From Phyllostachys edulis (lineage: Eukaryota > Streptophyta > Magnoliopsida > Poales > Poaceae), in assembly GCA_036346405.1 (NCBI GenBank), contig CM070562.1:72187482-72251481 (forward strand): 64,000 bases of DNA, given 5' to 3'. The position numbers and the translations under genes are program-made. How positions within the stretch are numbered: the stretch's first letter is position 1; the number at the start of each line of letters is the position of its first letter. Shown here piece by piece: positions 1 to 12,413 of this stretch. The notes under the pieces were generated by a model. That model had not been told where the DNA came from, did not search any database, and worked only from the letters and a program-made list of their open reading frames with translations.

Positions 1-1892
1 CAGAACAGTCCTCTTATAAAACTTATAACTTTTCGTCTCGATATATAAAAAGTGGTGTTCTTTGATTCTCTAGAAAGCTTATTAAACTACCCACATAAAA
101 CTAGTTGGTGAGATTTCCAGATTCTGAAAGCCTCTATCCCTACCAAACAGATTACTAAGACTACTAAATCCCGTCAGAGGTTCTGGACATCGAGACTAAA
201 ACTCACGTATCTTTCAGTACAAATATCCAAAATTTATGTTCTCTTGCTTTCTGGAAACCTTATTAAAATACCTACAACTTTAGTTTTGGTGAGATCCTCT
301 AAATAATTCATTAACTAATTGCTAATGACCATTTAATACTAACTACCATAATTCTAACAGAGAGTACTTAGAAGTACTCCTAGTCTGCATAGTCTTCGAA
401 GTACTCCTCTTCATAGAACTCGGTACTCCTCGAGTCTTCTTCGGCGACTGATCAACAAATGATGCAAAGCCGCAAGTAATTAGAGTACTCAGCAAATCGT
501 AGAGAACTATATGAAAAATAGTATTCATGCAAGGCTTGACAAGGATAGCTTTATGGCTATTTTGCAGAAAGCAGTATTGTCAGTAAATATAGTAAGTAGA
601 TTGTAAAAGCACAATTTAAAAGATTAATACATAACTAATCAAGTTTCTTTGAAACCACTTGTGAACACCCTGTTCACTTCCCAACCAGCAACCATGACCA
701 GATCGCTTCCCAACCAAACCATTCCAACAACTCGTAACCATCCACAACCACATTTTGAGAAAATCTACCCGTCGTGTGAAATCACCAGGCATTGTCCATA
801 ACCGGGGACATAGTTATTCAAATAGTTTTACACTCTGTAGGGGTTATACAACTTTACCCACATGACACGACTTCTCTAGTTTGTTTGGCATCTATCGATA
901 CCACTACTCACTACCTTAGGTAAGCAGTCTAGAGCACGTGACAAAGCCTTTACGAAGTTCTATTTTGACTCGGTCCTGCTCGCTAAGGATTCGCCTTTCT
1001 GGCCCCTCTCGCGCCGCTCGACAACCAAAATAGAACCAAATCAAAATATTGCTAATTAATTGGCTAGGTCTATCCCAGTCTAGACATGTAGTCGTACGCT
1101 ATGGCCCAGATCAATGGTGCACAAAGTTAAGTCCTTAGTGGTTGCTCAGGTGAGACTTTCCGTATCCCAATGTGCTTCTGCACCCACCTTCACCACCGCC
1201 CACTCGCCTGAGCATAAACCATTTTCGTTCAACCCAGCCAAATGATAACCCTTACCATGACACAACAAATTTTATCAACAGTGGCTCCGCCACAATTCCA
1301 TATATCATTAAGTCAAATTCATCATCTTTGAATCATGTGATCGAGAGACATCGCATAACTAAAGCATGACTAAGCATAATACGCACCCATGTTGGTATTA
1401 CAATAATGTCCAACTAAGATTACCCAACCTATGGTGTCCAAGGGTACATGTCGTTCACAATAATTCAAGCAGTCACACTGTCGAGTAAGTATTTAACTAT
1501 TCCTAGAACCATTTTTATACAACTAGCCATGTATGTTGATATAAAATAATATAATTTTATAAACTAGGTACGACATGGTCAAAGGTCTACGACTTGCCTT
1601 CGTTGAAGGCTTGAATTGCTTCAGCAGACGTTGACAAGAATTCTTTAGAGAAGCCGGAATCTTCGTTGAAGTGTTGAGATGCTTCGGTTGTCGGGTCCAA
1701 GAACTATTCCGAAACGCTGGAATCTATATGAGAGAATTGAGCCAAATAAACAAAACAATCCCAAATAAAATCCAAAAATTACCAAACTAGAACCAAACGA
1801 AAGGTACTAAATTTGGATGGATTTAGATATTCAAATCACTCAAATCGGAGCTCAGACCGAGGAGAATAGGCTCTCGGAAGTTTGAAAACACA

Positions 1893-2275
1893 TGGTCAGA
1901 AGGAGGTTCAACTAGTCGGAAGGAGGGTCAACTGGTCAGAAGGTTTCAACGACCTTGGCGAAGGAGGTTCGACTGGTTAGAAGGTTTCAGCAACCTGGTC
2001 AAAGGAGGTTCGACTAGTTGGAAGGTTTTAGTGACCTGGTCGAAGGAGGTTCGACTGGTCAAAAGAAGGTTCGACTACTCAACATGGTTGAAGGAAGGAT
2101 TCAACTAGTCAACGTGGCGAAAGAAGGATTCAATGACCCAACATGGTCGAAAGAAGGATTCGACTACTCAACGTGACCGAAGGAAGATTTTGACTGCTCG
2201 GCGCGGTCGAAAGAAGGATTCGACTACTCGACGTGGTTGAAAGAAGGATTCGACTGCTTGACATGGTCGAAAAAC
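1893..2275. repeat. Tandem array of GGTCGAAGGAGGTTCGACT-like units
   Basis: Diverged head-to-tail units built on GGTCGAAAGAAGGATTCGAC. In the distal half the period is about 30 bp, alternating with ACTCAACRTGGT-type spacers; the proximal units are shorter. The array lies inside the degenerate LTR and has no coding constraint that I can see. Confidence 0.8.
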
Positions 2276-3038
2276 AAGAGAGAGAACAGGGCACAGGGAG
2301 CTTCCCAAGATCAAGAGAGAGGCTGGAGGAGGTTAGTGGACGGCGGAGGGGAAGCTCGCGGTCGAAGGCGAAGAAGGACAGCAATGAAGGGGTCGACCAG
2401 GATTGAAGGAGAAGAGGAAATGCGGTGGCTCCTGTGAAACAAAAACTATTGTTGAGTGAGGGGATTGCTTCAAGGAGCTCTAGGGCATGAATTGACGCGA
2501 GTAGAAGAGGAGGGAGGCTGCACAGGCTGCCACACGGGCGCTGATGTAGGTGGCGGGCGAGGTGGCATTGACGTGGCGTGGAGGTGGTGGCGAGGAGGTG
2601 TGCACTGGGTAGGCCATGATCTTGCGAAGCCAACGACGAAGACCACGTCGGTGGGGAAGCCTTGACGGCGGTGGTAAAGGTGGTGGCGCGAGAGATGATG
2701 GTGCGAGCTCCAGCCGGCGGCGACGAAACAAGGACGAGAGAGAGAGAAAGGGAGAGGGACAGTTGAGGGGAAAACAAGAGGAGGCAAAGAACTCCCTGGT
2801 GCTCCATTTAAAGAGGAAGAAGGAGTACCAGGCAACAAGATGAAGCAGTGGGATTCGCGGTGGCGTGGCATGGGCGCACGGCCGGCAGGTGTGGGAGGGG
2901 ACGAGGGCAAGTAGGGGAGGAGACAAGAGGGGGAATGGGCACGGCGGAGGTGACGACATTTAATGTGCGAGGACTTTTGCGACAGCCGTGACGCAACAGG
3001 GGAAAGACGGGAGCAGGTGGGGAGGAGACTAGTGGGGC

Positions 3039-3290
3039 TGGTCGAGACCGAAGGGCTGGTTCCAATTGAGAGGGTGGTTCAAAACCGAAAGGGTGGTTCA
3101 AACCGAAAGGATGGTCGGAACCAAAAGGATGGTCGAAACTAAAAGGATGGTCAAAACCGAAAAGATGGTCGAAACCAAAAGGATGGTCGAAACCAAAAGG
3201 ATGGTCGGCACCGAGAGGGTGGTCGACTACGAAAGGATGGTCGACACCGACAGGATGGTCGACACCAAGGGGATGGTTGACACCGAGAGG
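3039..3290. repeat. 18-bp tandem array GGATGGTCGAAACCAAAA
   Basis: About 14 head-to-tail copies of an 18-bp unit with few substitutions. Because 18 is a multiple of three the array is open in several frames and yields a fake repetitive peptide. It is a minisatellite within the degenerate LTR, separate from the array at 1893-2275 but rich in the same GGTCGA core. Confidence 0.85.
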
Positions 3291-3770
3291 TGGGGGAGAG
3301 GGAGCAGCTCAGGGAAGGTGGTGCCAGGGCGCGGTAAAGGGGCGCACGGGGAGGCAGCAAGGTCAAGGGTAGGTGAGGGAGGAGGCGGGAGCAAGAACGG
3401 CCGATGTGAATTCGGCTAAAATAGAGAAAGGGAAATTCAAATACCAGAAAACTCCAATAAACTCGAAATAAGCCAAATTCGGATTTAGTTGAAGTTTGAT
3501 TAATTCATATTAAATTGCTTTTAATTTCTAAAATTGTAAATTAAGCTTTGGCGAGTCAATAAAATCGAATGGTTATTTTATTTTTGATAATTTTCGAAAA
3601 GCCCTGTTTTTGTGCCACTAAACATCACTTATATCTAGTGGATTGGATGTTGTTTTATTCATAAACCCATCGGTCCGTTTGTGACCCTTTCATTCCTATT
3701 GAGACCAGCTTGTTGTTGTGCTTGAGGGACTGCTCCTAGGATTTTTGAGACGCCAAGTTTTTCGGGTTGG

Positions 3771-3870
3771 TACTGTTCACATTCGTGCATTGTTCATGTC
3801 CGAACACTGTTCACGTGCGAGTACTATTCACGTGCGGGCGCTGTTCACTTTTCGTCACTGTTGGCGTTCG
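3771..3870. repeat. Short degenerate array of CTGTTCACGTGCGAG-like units
   Basis: Roughly six copies of a 14-16-bp unit around TGTTCA(C/T)GTGCG occur in 100 bp. They embed CACGTG E-box cores, but there is no independent sign of promoter function. Confidence 0.65.
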
Positions 3871-4353
3871 TTAGCATCAGCTTGCCCATACGTGCACAAA
3901 AACAAAAAACATCCTTGCTGTTTGTAAGTTGGCCATGAGTCAAAAAAAAATTGGCAAAGGCTTGGCCATGAGTTAAAAAAAAGTGCTTGGCTGTGAAAAA
4001 AAACAGAGGAAAAAAGGAACAATATCCACTACTATTCGCATACCATCATATTTGTTTTGGAGCAATCTTGTACCCTCATATACAACTTTTGAGCACTTGC
4101 TAGCGTCTCTGATTGAACTGTTGCAATACGAGCGTTCGTCTCCATACAAACTTGTTCTTTTTTTTGCTCATTCCTTTGATTGCAATAGTCCCTTTATCAT
4201 TGTGCGTGTGTTGCTTTTCATTCCTCACTTATATTTATCGATCATCAATTAGGCATTGTGAGTCTCGTTTGGATTGCTACCTTCCTCAATAATCTTTAAA
4301 TTCTGAATTTGTTAGGTTGTTTTCCTCACCTAGCTCCACCAAAAACATCCGTG

Positions 4354-4497
4354 TCATGTATTGACTGTCATTCTTGATATTCACTCGCACAATCTTGGTT
4401 GGTCGTTCATTGCTACGAGCGTAAGTCATGTATTGACTGTCGTTCTTGATATTCGCTTGCACAATCTTGGTTGGTCATTCGTTGCTACGAGCGTAAG
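4354..4497. repeat. 72-bp tandem duplication
   Basis: Two adjacent 72-bp copies (4354-4425 and 4426-4497) begin TCATGTATTGACTGTC and end CGAGCGTAAG. They differ at only a handful of positions. The duplication lies in the presumed leader of element D, about 120 bp before its gag start. Confidence 0.9.
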
Positions 4498-4617
4498 TTT
4501 TTGCTGCTCTTAATTTACTTCGGAACGGTACAACTTGCTTTATTTCAGAATAGTAGTTGAGAGATTCCCACTTATTTTCCACATATATTGTCACTTGGTA
4601 TTTTTGCTACTGTAACC

Positions 4618-4758
4618 ATGTCAGGAAGCACGGAGGACAAGGATCTGGACAGCAACCTTATTGATTCAGTCACAACATGCACTACCATACACTTCATGCG
4701 ACGCTTCGAGACGAGTTCCGGGCTGAGGTCGACCAGGTGCGCAGTGACCTTGGGCGTG
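4618..4758 (+). pseudogene. gag: Element D gag, N-terminal piece
   Basis: An ATG at 4618 opens a frame beginning MSGSTEDKD. A second frame, entered by a shift near 4690, gives a charged, coiled-coil-like stretch (RDEFRAEVDQVRSDLG) typical of the N-terminal region of gypsy gag proteins. That stretch continues on the far side of the solo LTR at 6502 once one copy of the GCGTG duplication is ignored. The piece is cut by the copia-type LTR inserted at 4759. I infer a gag start; the exact initiation codon is uncertain because of the frameshift. Confidence 0.6.
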
Positions 4759-6496
4759 TGTAAGACCAGGAGGTTTTTGGTCATGATATTTGATGATGAA
4801 CACATTGATAATAAGAAAGACTTAGTCTTGGTGTTTTAAGATGAATACATTGTCTTTGGAACATGCTTGTGATCTTAGATGCTGACATGCTTTTGAGTTC
4901 TGTTGAATTCTGTCGAAAATCAGCATTTGTCAGGTTTTGCGGTAGTACCGGCTTTGTGTCCGCGGAACTACCGCTGGGCGAAACAACCACGCAATTGTTG
5001 GCGGCATGAAATTTCCCGAAGACTTGTGTTTGGCTTTTGGATTTTCTTGAGAGCGGTAGTACCGGCTTTGTATCTGAGGAACTACCGGATTGCGGTACGA
5101 GCACTTGTAAAGCACGGTAGTACCGCAAGTCACTGATTCCGAATGGTGTTTTGCTCAACCCGTTAGATCTTGATCTGACGGCTCATATTGAGAGGAACGT
5201 TCGGACCGTCCGAACTCTTCAAGGATTGTGAGCCTTTGATTTGAAATCTGACGGCTGATATCAAGGGAAACATTCAGACTTGCTATAGTACTCTTAAAAT
5301 CCGACGGTTGTGAAGCGTGGTCCGATCGGCCAAATCATCTGGAGCGTCCGCGCAGTTTTGAGAGAGAGAGAGAGTGTGTGTTTCTGACAAGGTTTGATAA
5401 GTGAATTACGGTAGTACCCTTTGCTATGTAGCAATGCGACCATGACGATATCTGTTGGTTCAATGGCGGTAATACCGCAACAAGGTATGACCGTTTGTTT
5501 ACGGTATGGATTTTCTAGAGAGCTTGTTTTTGGAATTCTTTGTGGTGCGATCGATCGCGATTATGAATGCGATGCGACCCTTGATCTTGATAATACCGTT
5601 CATAACATGTCGATATCTGGTTTGAGGCTGAGCATTTGTTTCGATTGAAGAATTGATTCTGAGGATTGATTGAGATAATGGTTTTAGTTGTTGCATCTTT
5701 GCATGATAGTATTTATGCGTGTGTCTAAGCTAATGATTGGTCAAGTTTGGAGAACTTGTGCCGGATTTTGTTTCTTTGATCTTTGCATGTGCAGGATGAG
5801 TGTGAAGGCAACTATTGTCGAGACGAGGAGGACTCTGACTAGGATTTGGGAGATCTGAGGTCTTGGTGGTCGTGGATGTTGCGAGATGGTTGAGTTTGCA
5901 CTGGAGCACGTAGAGTTCAAAGGTGGTTCGCGCTGGAGCTACGGGAGGAGTCCTAGAGGCTTGCGGCGTGGGTTGTTACAGATTTGGAAGGAGTTCCAAA
6001 TCTTGACATTTTTGAGATAGAATCCGTGTCGGTGTCGTGTTGGACATGAATAGGATTCTATGGTATAAATAAAGGCATGTTAGGAGCCAACCTGGGCACA
6101 CGGGAGAGATAGTTTTGGCCACAGCTTTGGAGTTACGATTTTAAGTTGTATTTTGAGCGTAAAGTTGAGATAGCTTTGTAAGGTCTTCTGTGGAAGACTT
6201 TGAGGGGTGTTTGAGAGGCACCTTGTAGCCACAGATCAAAGTCTTGAGTAATACAATTTAGATTTATTCTATATTGTCTCTGGAGCTTTGCTTTGTTTCT
6301 GCTGTGCATGAGATTGTTGGTGGAAATCTTGAAGATAGCTTCTGGAGGTTCTTGAACATATCTAGGAGAGAACTTTGAGCTGATCTCAAAGAGGTTCTCT
6401 GAGGGATTTAACAATTTGGGTTCGGCTGAATGAATTGAAGGTCAAATCTGCACAAATCATTCACCCTCCCCTCTGATTGTGCCATACGATCCTACA
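4759..6496 (+). mobile_element. Solo LTR of a Ty1/copia-type (SIRE/Maximus-like) element
   Basis: The element starts TGTAAGACC and ends ATCCTACA, and is flanked by an exact 5-bp duplication GCGTG at 4754-4758 and 6497-6501, so both ends are fixed. Inside are several CGGTAGTACCG inverted motifs (4942-5120, 5410-5480), a GA/GT microsatellite (5360-5382), a TATA box at 6064 and a 3' end with CATTCACCCTCCCCTCT, a string I associate with grass SIRE/Maximus-lineage LTRs. There is no internal coding region, so it is a solo LTR left by recombination. The family assignment is from pattern memory and less sure than the boundaries. Confidence 0.8.
6064..6073 (+). promoter_or_regulatory. TATA box of the 4759-6496 LTR
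   Basis: TATAAATAAA lies about 430 bp before the LTR 3' end, a plausible U3 core promoter position. Confidence 0.5.
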
Positions 6497-6501
6497 GCGT
6501 G

Positions 6502-7700
6502 TCCAAAACAACTTGGACGGCCTAGGGACATATTTCTAGAAGCTATCCGTAACCATCAACGACAACCACAAGGTAATGCTCGGCACTATTACCAAGCTCA
6601 CCGCTTCGATGCAACTGGGTACATGTGGCGATGTGGGGAGTGTACACCACTTGTACGAGCCGCGTGACAAGACGGATGCGGAGGCTGCCGCTAGACGACA
6701 GCATGAGGATGAACCACGACAATGACAACTCGACAAACAGGTAGTACAACAGCGTCGTGCTCTCACCGAGGTCGCGGCGTGTCCCCTGCACAAGGACGCG
6801 GATGTGGCAACAGCGCTGGAGGAGACGACGCCCACCCGGGCACCAACGATGGCATCCACGATGGCGCCTATGGAGGCATGCACGACGGCGCCTATGGGGG
6901 TGTCACTATGGCGCCCATGGAGGAGGCTATGGCAACCGCCATGCTGACGACGACGGCGATGAGTCCGTGTTCGATGACTATTTACCACGCCGTCAACACG
7001 ATCAGTATGCACGCAATCGTCGGTGCGATGAGGACGCCGATGATCTGGTTGCAAAGCCCAAGTTCACAATGCCGTCCTTTGAGGGTACTATAGAGGTGGA
7101 GTTTTATCTTGCATGGGAGCTAAAAGTTGATAATCTGTTCTGTATGAACCGCTATTCTGATCAGCGCAAGTTGGATCTTGCCGTTGCCGCTTTGGACGGA
7201 TATCCTGCTACATGGTGGAAGCGTTGTGTGCAACAGCGTATAGAGCGACACGAGCCACGTGTTGTTACATGGGACGAGCTGAAGCGATAGATGCGCGCGA
7301 GCTTTGTACCTACATATTACAAGCGCTCGCTATATGAGAAGTTGATTGGGTTGCGACAGGGGTTGAAATCAGTTGATGATTATTGTAAAGAGATGGAGCA
7401 GATTATCATACATGTTGATGTGCGTGAGAATGAGGAACAAGCGATGGCTCACTTTCTTGCTGGGATGAATTATGCTATTCAACGGATCGTTAATCATCAT
7501 CAATACAACAACATGGTTGAGTTGATGCATCAGGCACGTGAGGCTGAGAAACAAGTCATTGAAGATGCTAAGTTTCCTGCACGGCAATGTTATTCAGCGA
7601 GCATGGCATCACCGTACAGCACGGACAACCAGGCAAGTCCGCTCCATCCGAGGGCAATTCAGCGACACGTAGTTCAGCACAGAGGAAGACAGATAGTACG
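6502..7700 (+). pseudogene. gag: Element D gag, central piece with retrotransposon gag domain
   Basis: From about 7045 the frame reads a typical plant Ty3/gypsy gag: KPKFTMPSFEG, a WELKVDNLF motif, LAVAALDGYPATWWKR, then FVPTYYKRSLYEKL and LRQGLKSVDDYCKEME, followed by a segment ending AREAEKQV. This order matches the retrotransposon gag domain. An in-frame TAG at 7288-7290 breaks it, and upstream (6502-7045) the frame needs several shifts and contains a low-complexity GATGGCGCCTATGG-type repeat. The coding is cut at 7701 by a family-B solo LTR and resumes near 12869. The order of motifs suggests a chromovirus-type gypsy element, but lineage is not certain. Confidence 0.8.
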
Positions 7701-8229
7701 TGTAACATCCCAACTGTATAATTTGGGTTATTCAAGTATAATTATATGTGTAGAAATTAAAACTTTTTCTCACAACTTGAAAACCCCTAAAACCTCATGT
7801 AATTCTTGTCCAAGAGTTGTGTAGTCCAAAAACACAAAGCTCTTGTTGACCAAAAGTCAAATTCCTTTTCCAATTATCTTAAATCTTGTGCCCAACAATT
7901 GGAAAGTATTTTCCTTGGTCCTAAAACCGATGTGGGACCCCTCTGAAAAATATCACAAGTTGTAAAACTAGTTTGATAAATTTTGGAGGTAAAACAATCC
8001 TTTAAACAACCTTAACGAATTTCCTGAGAAAAATGCATTGCATAATAACCTCTGGAAATTTTATGCAAGGTTAATCTCATTGTCAGCAAGCTCCAGTTAA
8101 AATTTCATCAAATTTGGAGTTCCTTTGCTATCTCAAATAATTCTGCTAAGCTTCAGCTGTTAAAAACTAAATTTAAAAGCCTACCTTGTTCCTTGGGCTA
8201 GCCATATTCAAAATTTGGTCTAGCCCAAC

Positions 8230-9060
8230 CATGTCTGCACCTCGGAGACCTCATCTCCACCTTGATCAAATGCACCGGTTGGATTTACATCCAACCGCCA
8301 CGACCTCCTCATGATTAACACCGCAAAGACCTCCCACCTCATGAGGTCATTGCCGTTGGATCGGTGATCCATGGTCATGACCTCCCACGTGTTAAACCTC
8401 AAAGACCTCCTCGAGTTAAACCATCGCAGCGAGGTCATCCCATTTGTTGAGGTCGTGGCCGTTGGATCAAATCCAACAGCCACGACCTCCTCCTCAACAT
8501 ACTCGATCAGGTCCTCCCACCTCGTGAGGTCATAGCCCTTGGATCCAAGATCCATGGCCTGACCTCCCTCACTTGTAAACTAAGCAAACCTCCCACCTAA
8601 CCAAGGTCGTAGCCATTGGATCAAATCCAACGACTCACGACCTCCCGTGCTATCAAGCACTCACAACCTCCCCATCTTTTGTCGTGCACCGTTAGATTAA
8701 AATCTCGGTCACGACCTCCTCCTTGTCTTATCGCATCAAACCTCCCACAAGCGTGAGGTCGTAGCCCTTGGATTTAAATCCAAAGGCCATGACCTCCCCT
8801 CGTGTTCTTATGTTCATGTGCGGTTAAGACCTCACAAGAGGTCCTTGACGTTGGATGGAGATCCAACGCTTTGGACCTCTGTCTCATTTTCCCACGTCAA
8901 GATCGCATTAAGGAGATCGTGAGGCCATGACCTCCCCATCCTTGATCGTGTGGTGGGACCTCCTCCCGATCCTTTGGCGTAACGGTTCAAAAATGCCATC
9001 GGAGGGCAGGACCTCTCCCAAGGCTTATCCAACGGTCATCAAGACCTCCCTGTTCTTCTC
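8230..9060 (+). repeat. GACCTCC-punctuated array in U3 of B0
   Basis: Many GACCTCC heptamers (also on the other strand as GAGGTC) alternate with inverted-repeat modules such as GTTGGAT..ATCCAAC. The units are more diverged than in B1 and B2. The array ends about 230 bp before the TATA box at 9291. Confidence 0.85.
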
Positions 9061-9290
9061 CTTCCTTGGTCGCGCATGCATGCTTGCTTCGCGCAAGGCA
9101 TTAATGCGCCGAACCCTTCGTGTATCTTTAACAACTCTTTCTTGACCGCATTAAATGCAAGTCGACCTTCCGCCTCTCTCGTCACAGAGCTGTCACCTGT
9201 CAACTTTACATCTTGTCCGATGTCCTAGGCGTGCCATGGGCCAAGCTCACCATGAGCTTAGCCGATGGTCCATGACCTCCTGTGCCCAAG

Positions 9291-9297
9291 TATAAAG
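9291..9297 (+). promoter_or_regulatory. TATA box of B0 LTR
   Basis: TATAAAG occupies the same relative position as TATAAAAA in B1 (42131) and TATAAAA in B2 (44255), downstream of a conserved AAGCTCACCATG block. Confidence 0.6.
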
Positions 9298-10029
9298 CCC
9301 CATTGGGTTCCTCCGTAGCTTCTTTGGCACTCTTTCAAGTTCTAGCTTGCCTTTGGTGCCTTCTAAGCTTTGCTCTTCCTTGACCTCCATTCTTGGCGCC
9401 ATTCTTTGGAGCTTGGAGCTCCTCGGTGGACAAGGGTCCTGAGTTTTCCTCCTTTTCTCTGAGCTCCATTTGTACCATCCCTCTGGGACCAAGACCTAAC
9501 TTCGCTTTGGTTTGGGCATTTCTGAGGTGGACAAAGAGGAGCTTGGAGCGGAGCTTTGGCCGTGGAGCAACCCCATCTTCTCCAACTCGGGCCATCACCA
9601 TCCTCAACCTCCCGGCATCTTAAGGACCTCCAGTACTCCCCTGTTAGTCCCTTAGTTCTTTGCACCGCTGAATGATGTCGCGGAGCTTTGTTGAGCACAC
9701 GCTTGAATGTCGCGGAGCTTCCTTTTTGCATTTTGTCTTTTGGCCGTCTTGGTCATCTCTGTCCTCTCCGGCTCACCGGCGATTAAGGTCGTCGTCGCCG
9801 TCGAGTGAGCCCATGGTGTGCGCAACACTATTGCGCTGCAGGGGATGTCTTTGGTTGTCGCCGAGGTCCGCATCGCCGGCAATAACCACTTCTTTGAGCT
9901 CAGATCTTGTCGGACAAGAATCTGCGGCGCTATTGCCGTTTTCGGACAAAGATCCGCCGAGTTAATGCACTAATCATGTGCTCAAATCATTGAAATCATG
10001 GGCATGTCTTAGCTGCATTTAATCCTCCG

Positions 10030-10490
10030 TGTTGCGCATTTAAGGCCTCCCTACGCGGACCTCCTTGATGTCGGTAGCGCATTTAATCTCTTGTCCAAGC
10101 GGCGTGCGCGTCGCTAATTTTATCGCGAGCTCGGGACATCCATGACCTCCTCCGAGGAGATCTGGGCGTCCAAGACCTCTCCTTGCGCAATCTTGGCCGT
10201 CCGGACCTCCTGGAGGTGCAGGGCGTTGAGGACCTCGGCCGGGACCTCCTCGAGGACATCCCAACCGTTGAGGACCTCCCCTTTAGATCTGGTCCGTTCC
10301 GGACCTCCTTTCCATGTTGTGGTCCGTTGGATTTCGCATCTCACGCCCCGACCTCCCCACTCACCTCGCGCATGTGCGTTGCTAGGAGGTCCAGGACCTC
10401 TGGACCTCCTGGCGCATGTCGTTGTTCACTGGGAGGTCTGAGCCGTTAGATCTGTGATCTGTGGCTCATGACCTCCCATGTCCTTATGGG
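10030..10490 (+). repeat. Second GACCTCC cluster in B0
   Basis: Dense GACCTCC copies with spacing of roughly 20-40 bp lie downstream of the TATA box. The matching positions in B1 (47801-48360) and B2 (44700-45360) hold few GACCTCC copies, so this cluster appears specific to B0. Confidence 0.75.
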
Positions 10491-12066
10491 TTTTAGAAAT
10501 TCCAGTACATTCTTAATTATGAACTGAAATAAGGTATAAACTTTAGAATTTCGTATCTTTTTCATTTTAAATCCATTTGAGGTCATTCAAAGTATGTTGG
10601 CTCTGTCTTGGACTTTACTTTAATCCAAAAATGATTGTAAGTTGAGTTCAACTCCAGAGCACAGTTTGCCATTAGATTTTAAAACCAACTTTAAAATATA
10701 CACTTAAATCAATGCTTAACTTGTAAAATACAAAACTAATGCTCTGTAGATTATTTTTGGGTGAGACCAACTTTGTTGGTTTCCTCTATTAATGAACTCA
10801 CTGTGAAAATTAGTTTTGAGCATGTTGCTGTTAGGAAAATGAGGACTTGTGCATTATAATTTTGTTCAAGTTCTTGTTTTTGAAAGATTATAGAAAGTGC
10901 AATATAGCTCCAAATGAGGTGAACTCAATTGTGTTATTCATCTCATGAGGTGCTGGTTTTACAGTAAAAATTTCAGCTTCACTTTTGTTCTAGAAAATGT
11001 TGCCTCATAATTAAATTAGTGAATAGTGCAGTTTGGTATTTTAGGGGCTGAGCAGAATTGTTTTGCTCATAACTTTTGCATTGAGAATCCAAATCAATTG
11101 GTTCTTGTTGGAAAATTCCTAAAATCACCCTCTTGCTGCTGTAGAAAATTCAGAGAATTTGGAGTTCGTTTGTTGTGCTGTCTTTGTTGTGTTTAAATCG
11201 TTCTTATCGGTTCTTTCTCGCTTTTACATTGAAGCCGACATTTGTGGTGATCCCGAGAGTGACCCTCCGCAACAAATTGACCAGCAACAGCAAGGCAAGC
11301 AGTTTGATCATTTCCATCATTGTCCCATTACTTTAAAGCTTAATATATCGTTTTACTTCTATGTATGCATCTTTGCTTTGTGTTAAATGTAAGCTATGCG
11401 CCTATAGTTGCATAATCTGTAGGAATTGTTTATCCTCTACTACCATGAGCCTAGGTTATTTGCTGTGGTTTGAGCTCGTTGGATGAGCTCCTATCACTTA
11501 GTAGTTTCGATTTAAATTGCTTAGACATGCTTAGTAATGATAGAAATGGGCGATCATCGACTTAGTCGATGGTCTTGATCACTCAAAACTGACTATTACT
11601 CCTATATGTCCAGCACTTGTGCTTTGATTAATTGTAAAATCAAAAACTGAAAATAAAAGATTGATTTAGACTTGGGCATATTGGATGGATGGCGTGGTTT
11701 TTGGATGTGGTGGTATGCCCGGTCCCTAAGGACCGAGTACTTGGGTCACTAAGCCAAGCGATTTTGCGTACTAACCACACGAGGTGCATATGGAACCCCT
11801 CTTGACTAAGTACTTTGGGCGGTGTTAATTGGGGTCGCTCGGTTGGTGTGTTTTTAAAGATAAAATGTGTGTGTGATGTGGGAGGGGAGCATTAGCTTCG
11901 GGAAGGTTGTGTGATGTCTCCTTCTCCCGTGGGTTGTGCGACTCGAATTAGCATTGTCCATTGGAAATGTCTCGTAGGACTTAGCGTGCAGGCACACCTA
12001 AGGTAGTGTGCTTAAAGGAAAGGCGATGCGGCGTGTGGGTGCAGTGGTACACCTGCGAGGATAAAA

Positions 12067-12078
12067 CTATTCGAATAG
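12067..12078. repeat. 12-bp palindrome CTATTCGAATAG (B0)
   Basis: A perfect 12-bp palindrome inside a block shared with the A and C LTRs; the GAGTAC hairpin begins 347 bp downstream. Confidence 0.9.
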
Positions 12079-12413
12079 CCTCGTCCTAGGTTATGGACAT
12101 GCTTGGTAAGGTCGTTCAAGACTAGACTACAACCTTTAATTAAAACTTGACATGGTTGGTATGAACGGGGAGTTCATGCTATTGTTGTGGTGACTTGGGT
12201 TGGTCACTTCCAGGTTGTTCTTGTTGTTGTTACCATGTTATTTATCTCGTCGTTATTTCAACAATTAAAAATGCTTTATCAAATTGCTTTCAATCTACTA
12301 TATTATTGCAAATGAAAACTTGCTTTGTGCTTAAATGAGTCCAAAGCCTCATCCACTAAATAAAGCTTGCATATAGCTAAATTATAGTTACTGTTATCTT
12401 ACGTCGGTCTTGC

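Larger units (their letters stand above)
1..3600 (-). mobile_element. Degenerate Ty3/gypsy-type LTR, minus orientation, boundaries eroded
   Basis: No protein homology is visible here. At 740-1150 the order of short blocks matches the LTR of element A (16130-16400): a run ending in a TGTGAAATC-like string, a block ending in ATTGTCC, a degenerate form of the CTATTCGAATAG palindrome (814-825), then TTTTACACTCTG and TTTACCCACA. The last 200 bases (3420-3600) resemble the inner end of the A LTR (AATTCCAGAAAA-like, ATTAAATTG, TTAAGCTTT). Near 370-450 an acidic-codon stretch on the minus strand recalls similar stretches in the B and C LTRs. I infer an old minus-oriented LTR, perhaps solo, filled with tandem repeats. 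Neither end has a clear TG/CA boundary or target duplication. Confidence 0.5.
3601..4617 (+). other. Non-coding stretch: junction plus probable 5' leader of gypsy element D
   Basis: There is no credible gene. The left part (3601-3980) contains a short GTTCACGTGCG-like array and A-rich runs. The right part (about 3983-4617) is T/C-rich and leads straight into the gag start of element D at 4618, so I read it as that element's untranslated leader. No clear 5' LTR end or tRNA primer-binding site was found in it. Confidence 0.4.

Noticed and set aside
2130..2959. Several overlapping open frames on both strands (up to 225 codons)
   Set aside because: GC-rich low-complexity DNA in a degenerate LTR; serine/proline-rich peptides with no domain.
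3066..3419. Open frame with a repeated VETKRM-like peptide
   Set aside because: Product of the 18-bp tandem array; the opposite strand is open too.
3781..3845. CACGTG E-box cores
   Set aside because: Explained by a local tandem repeat; no promoter context.
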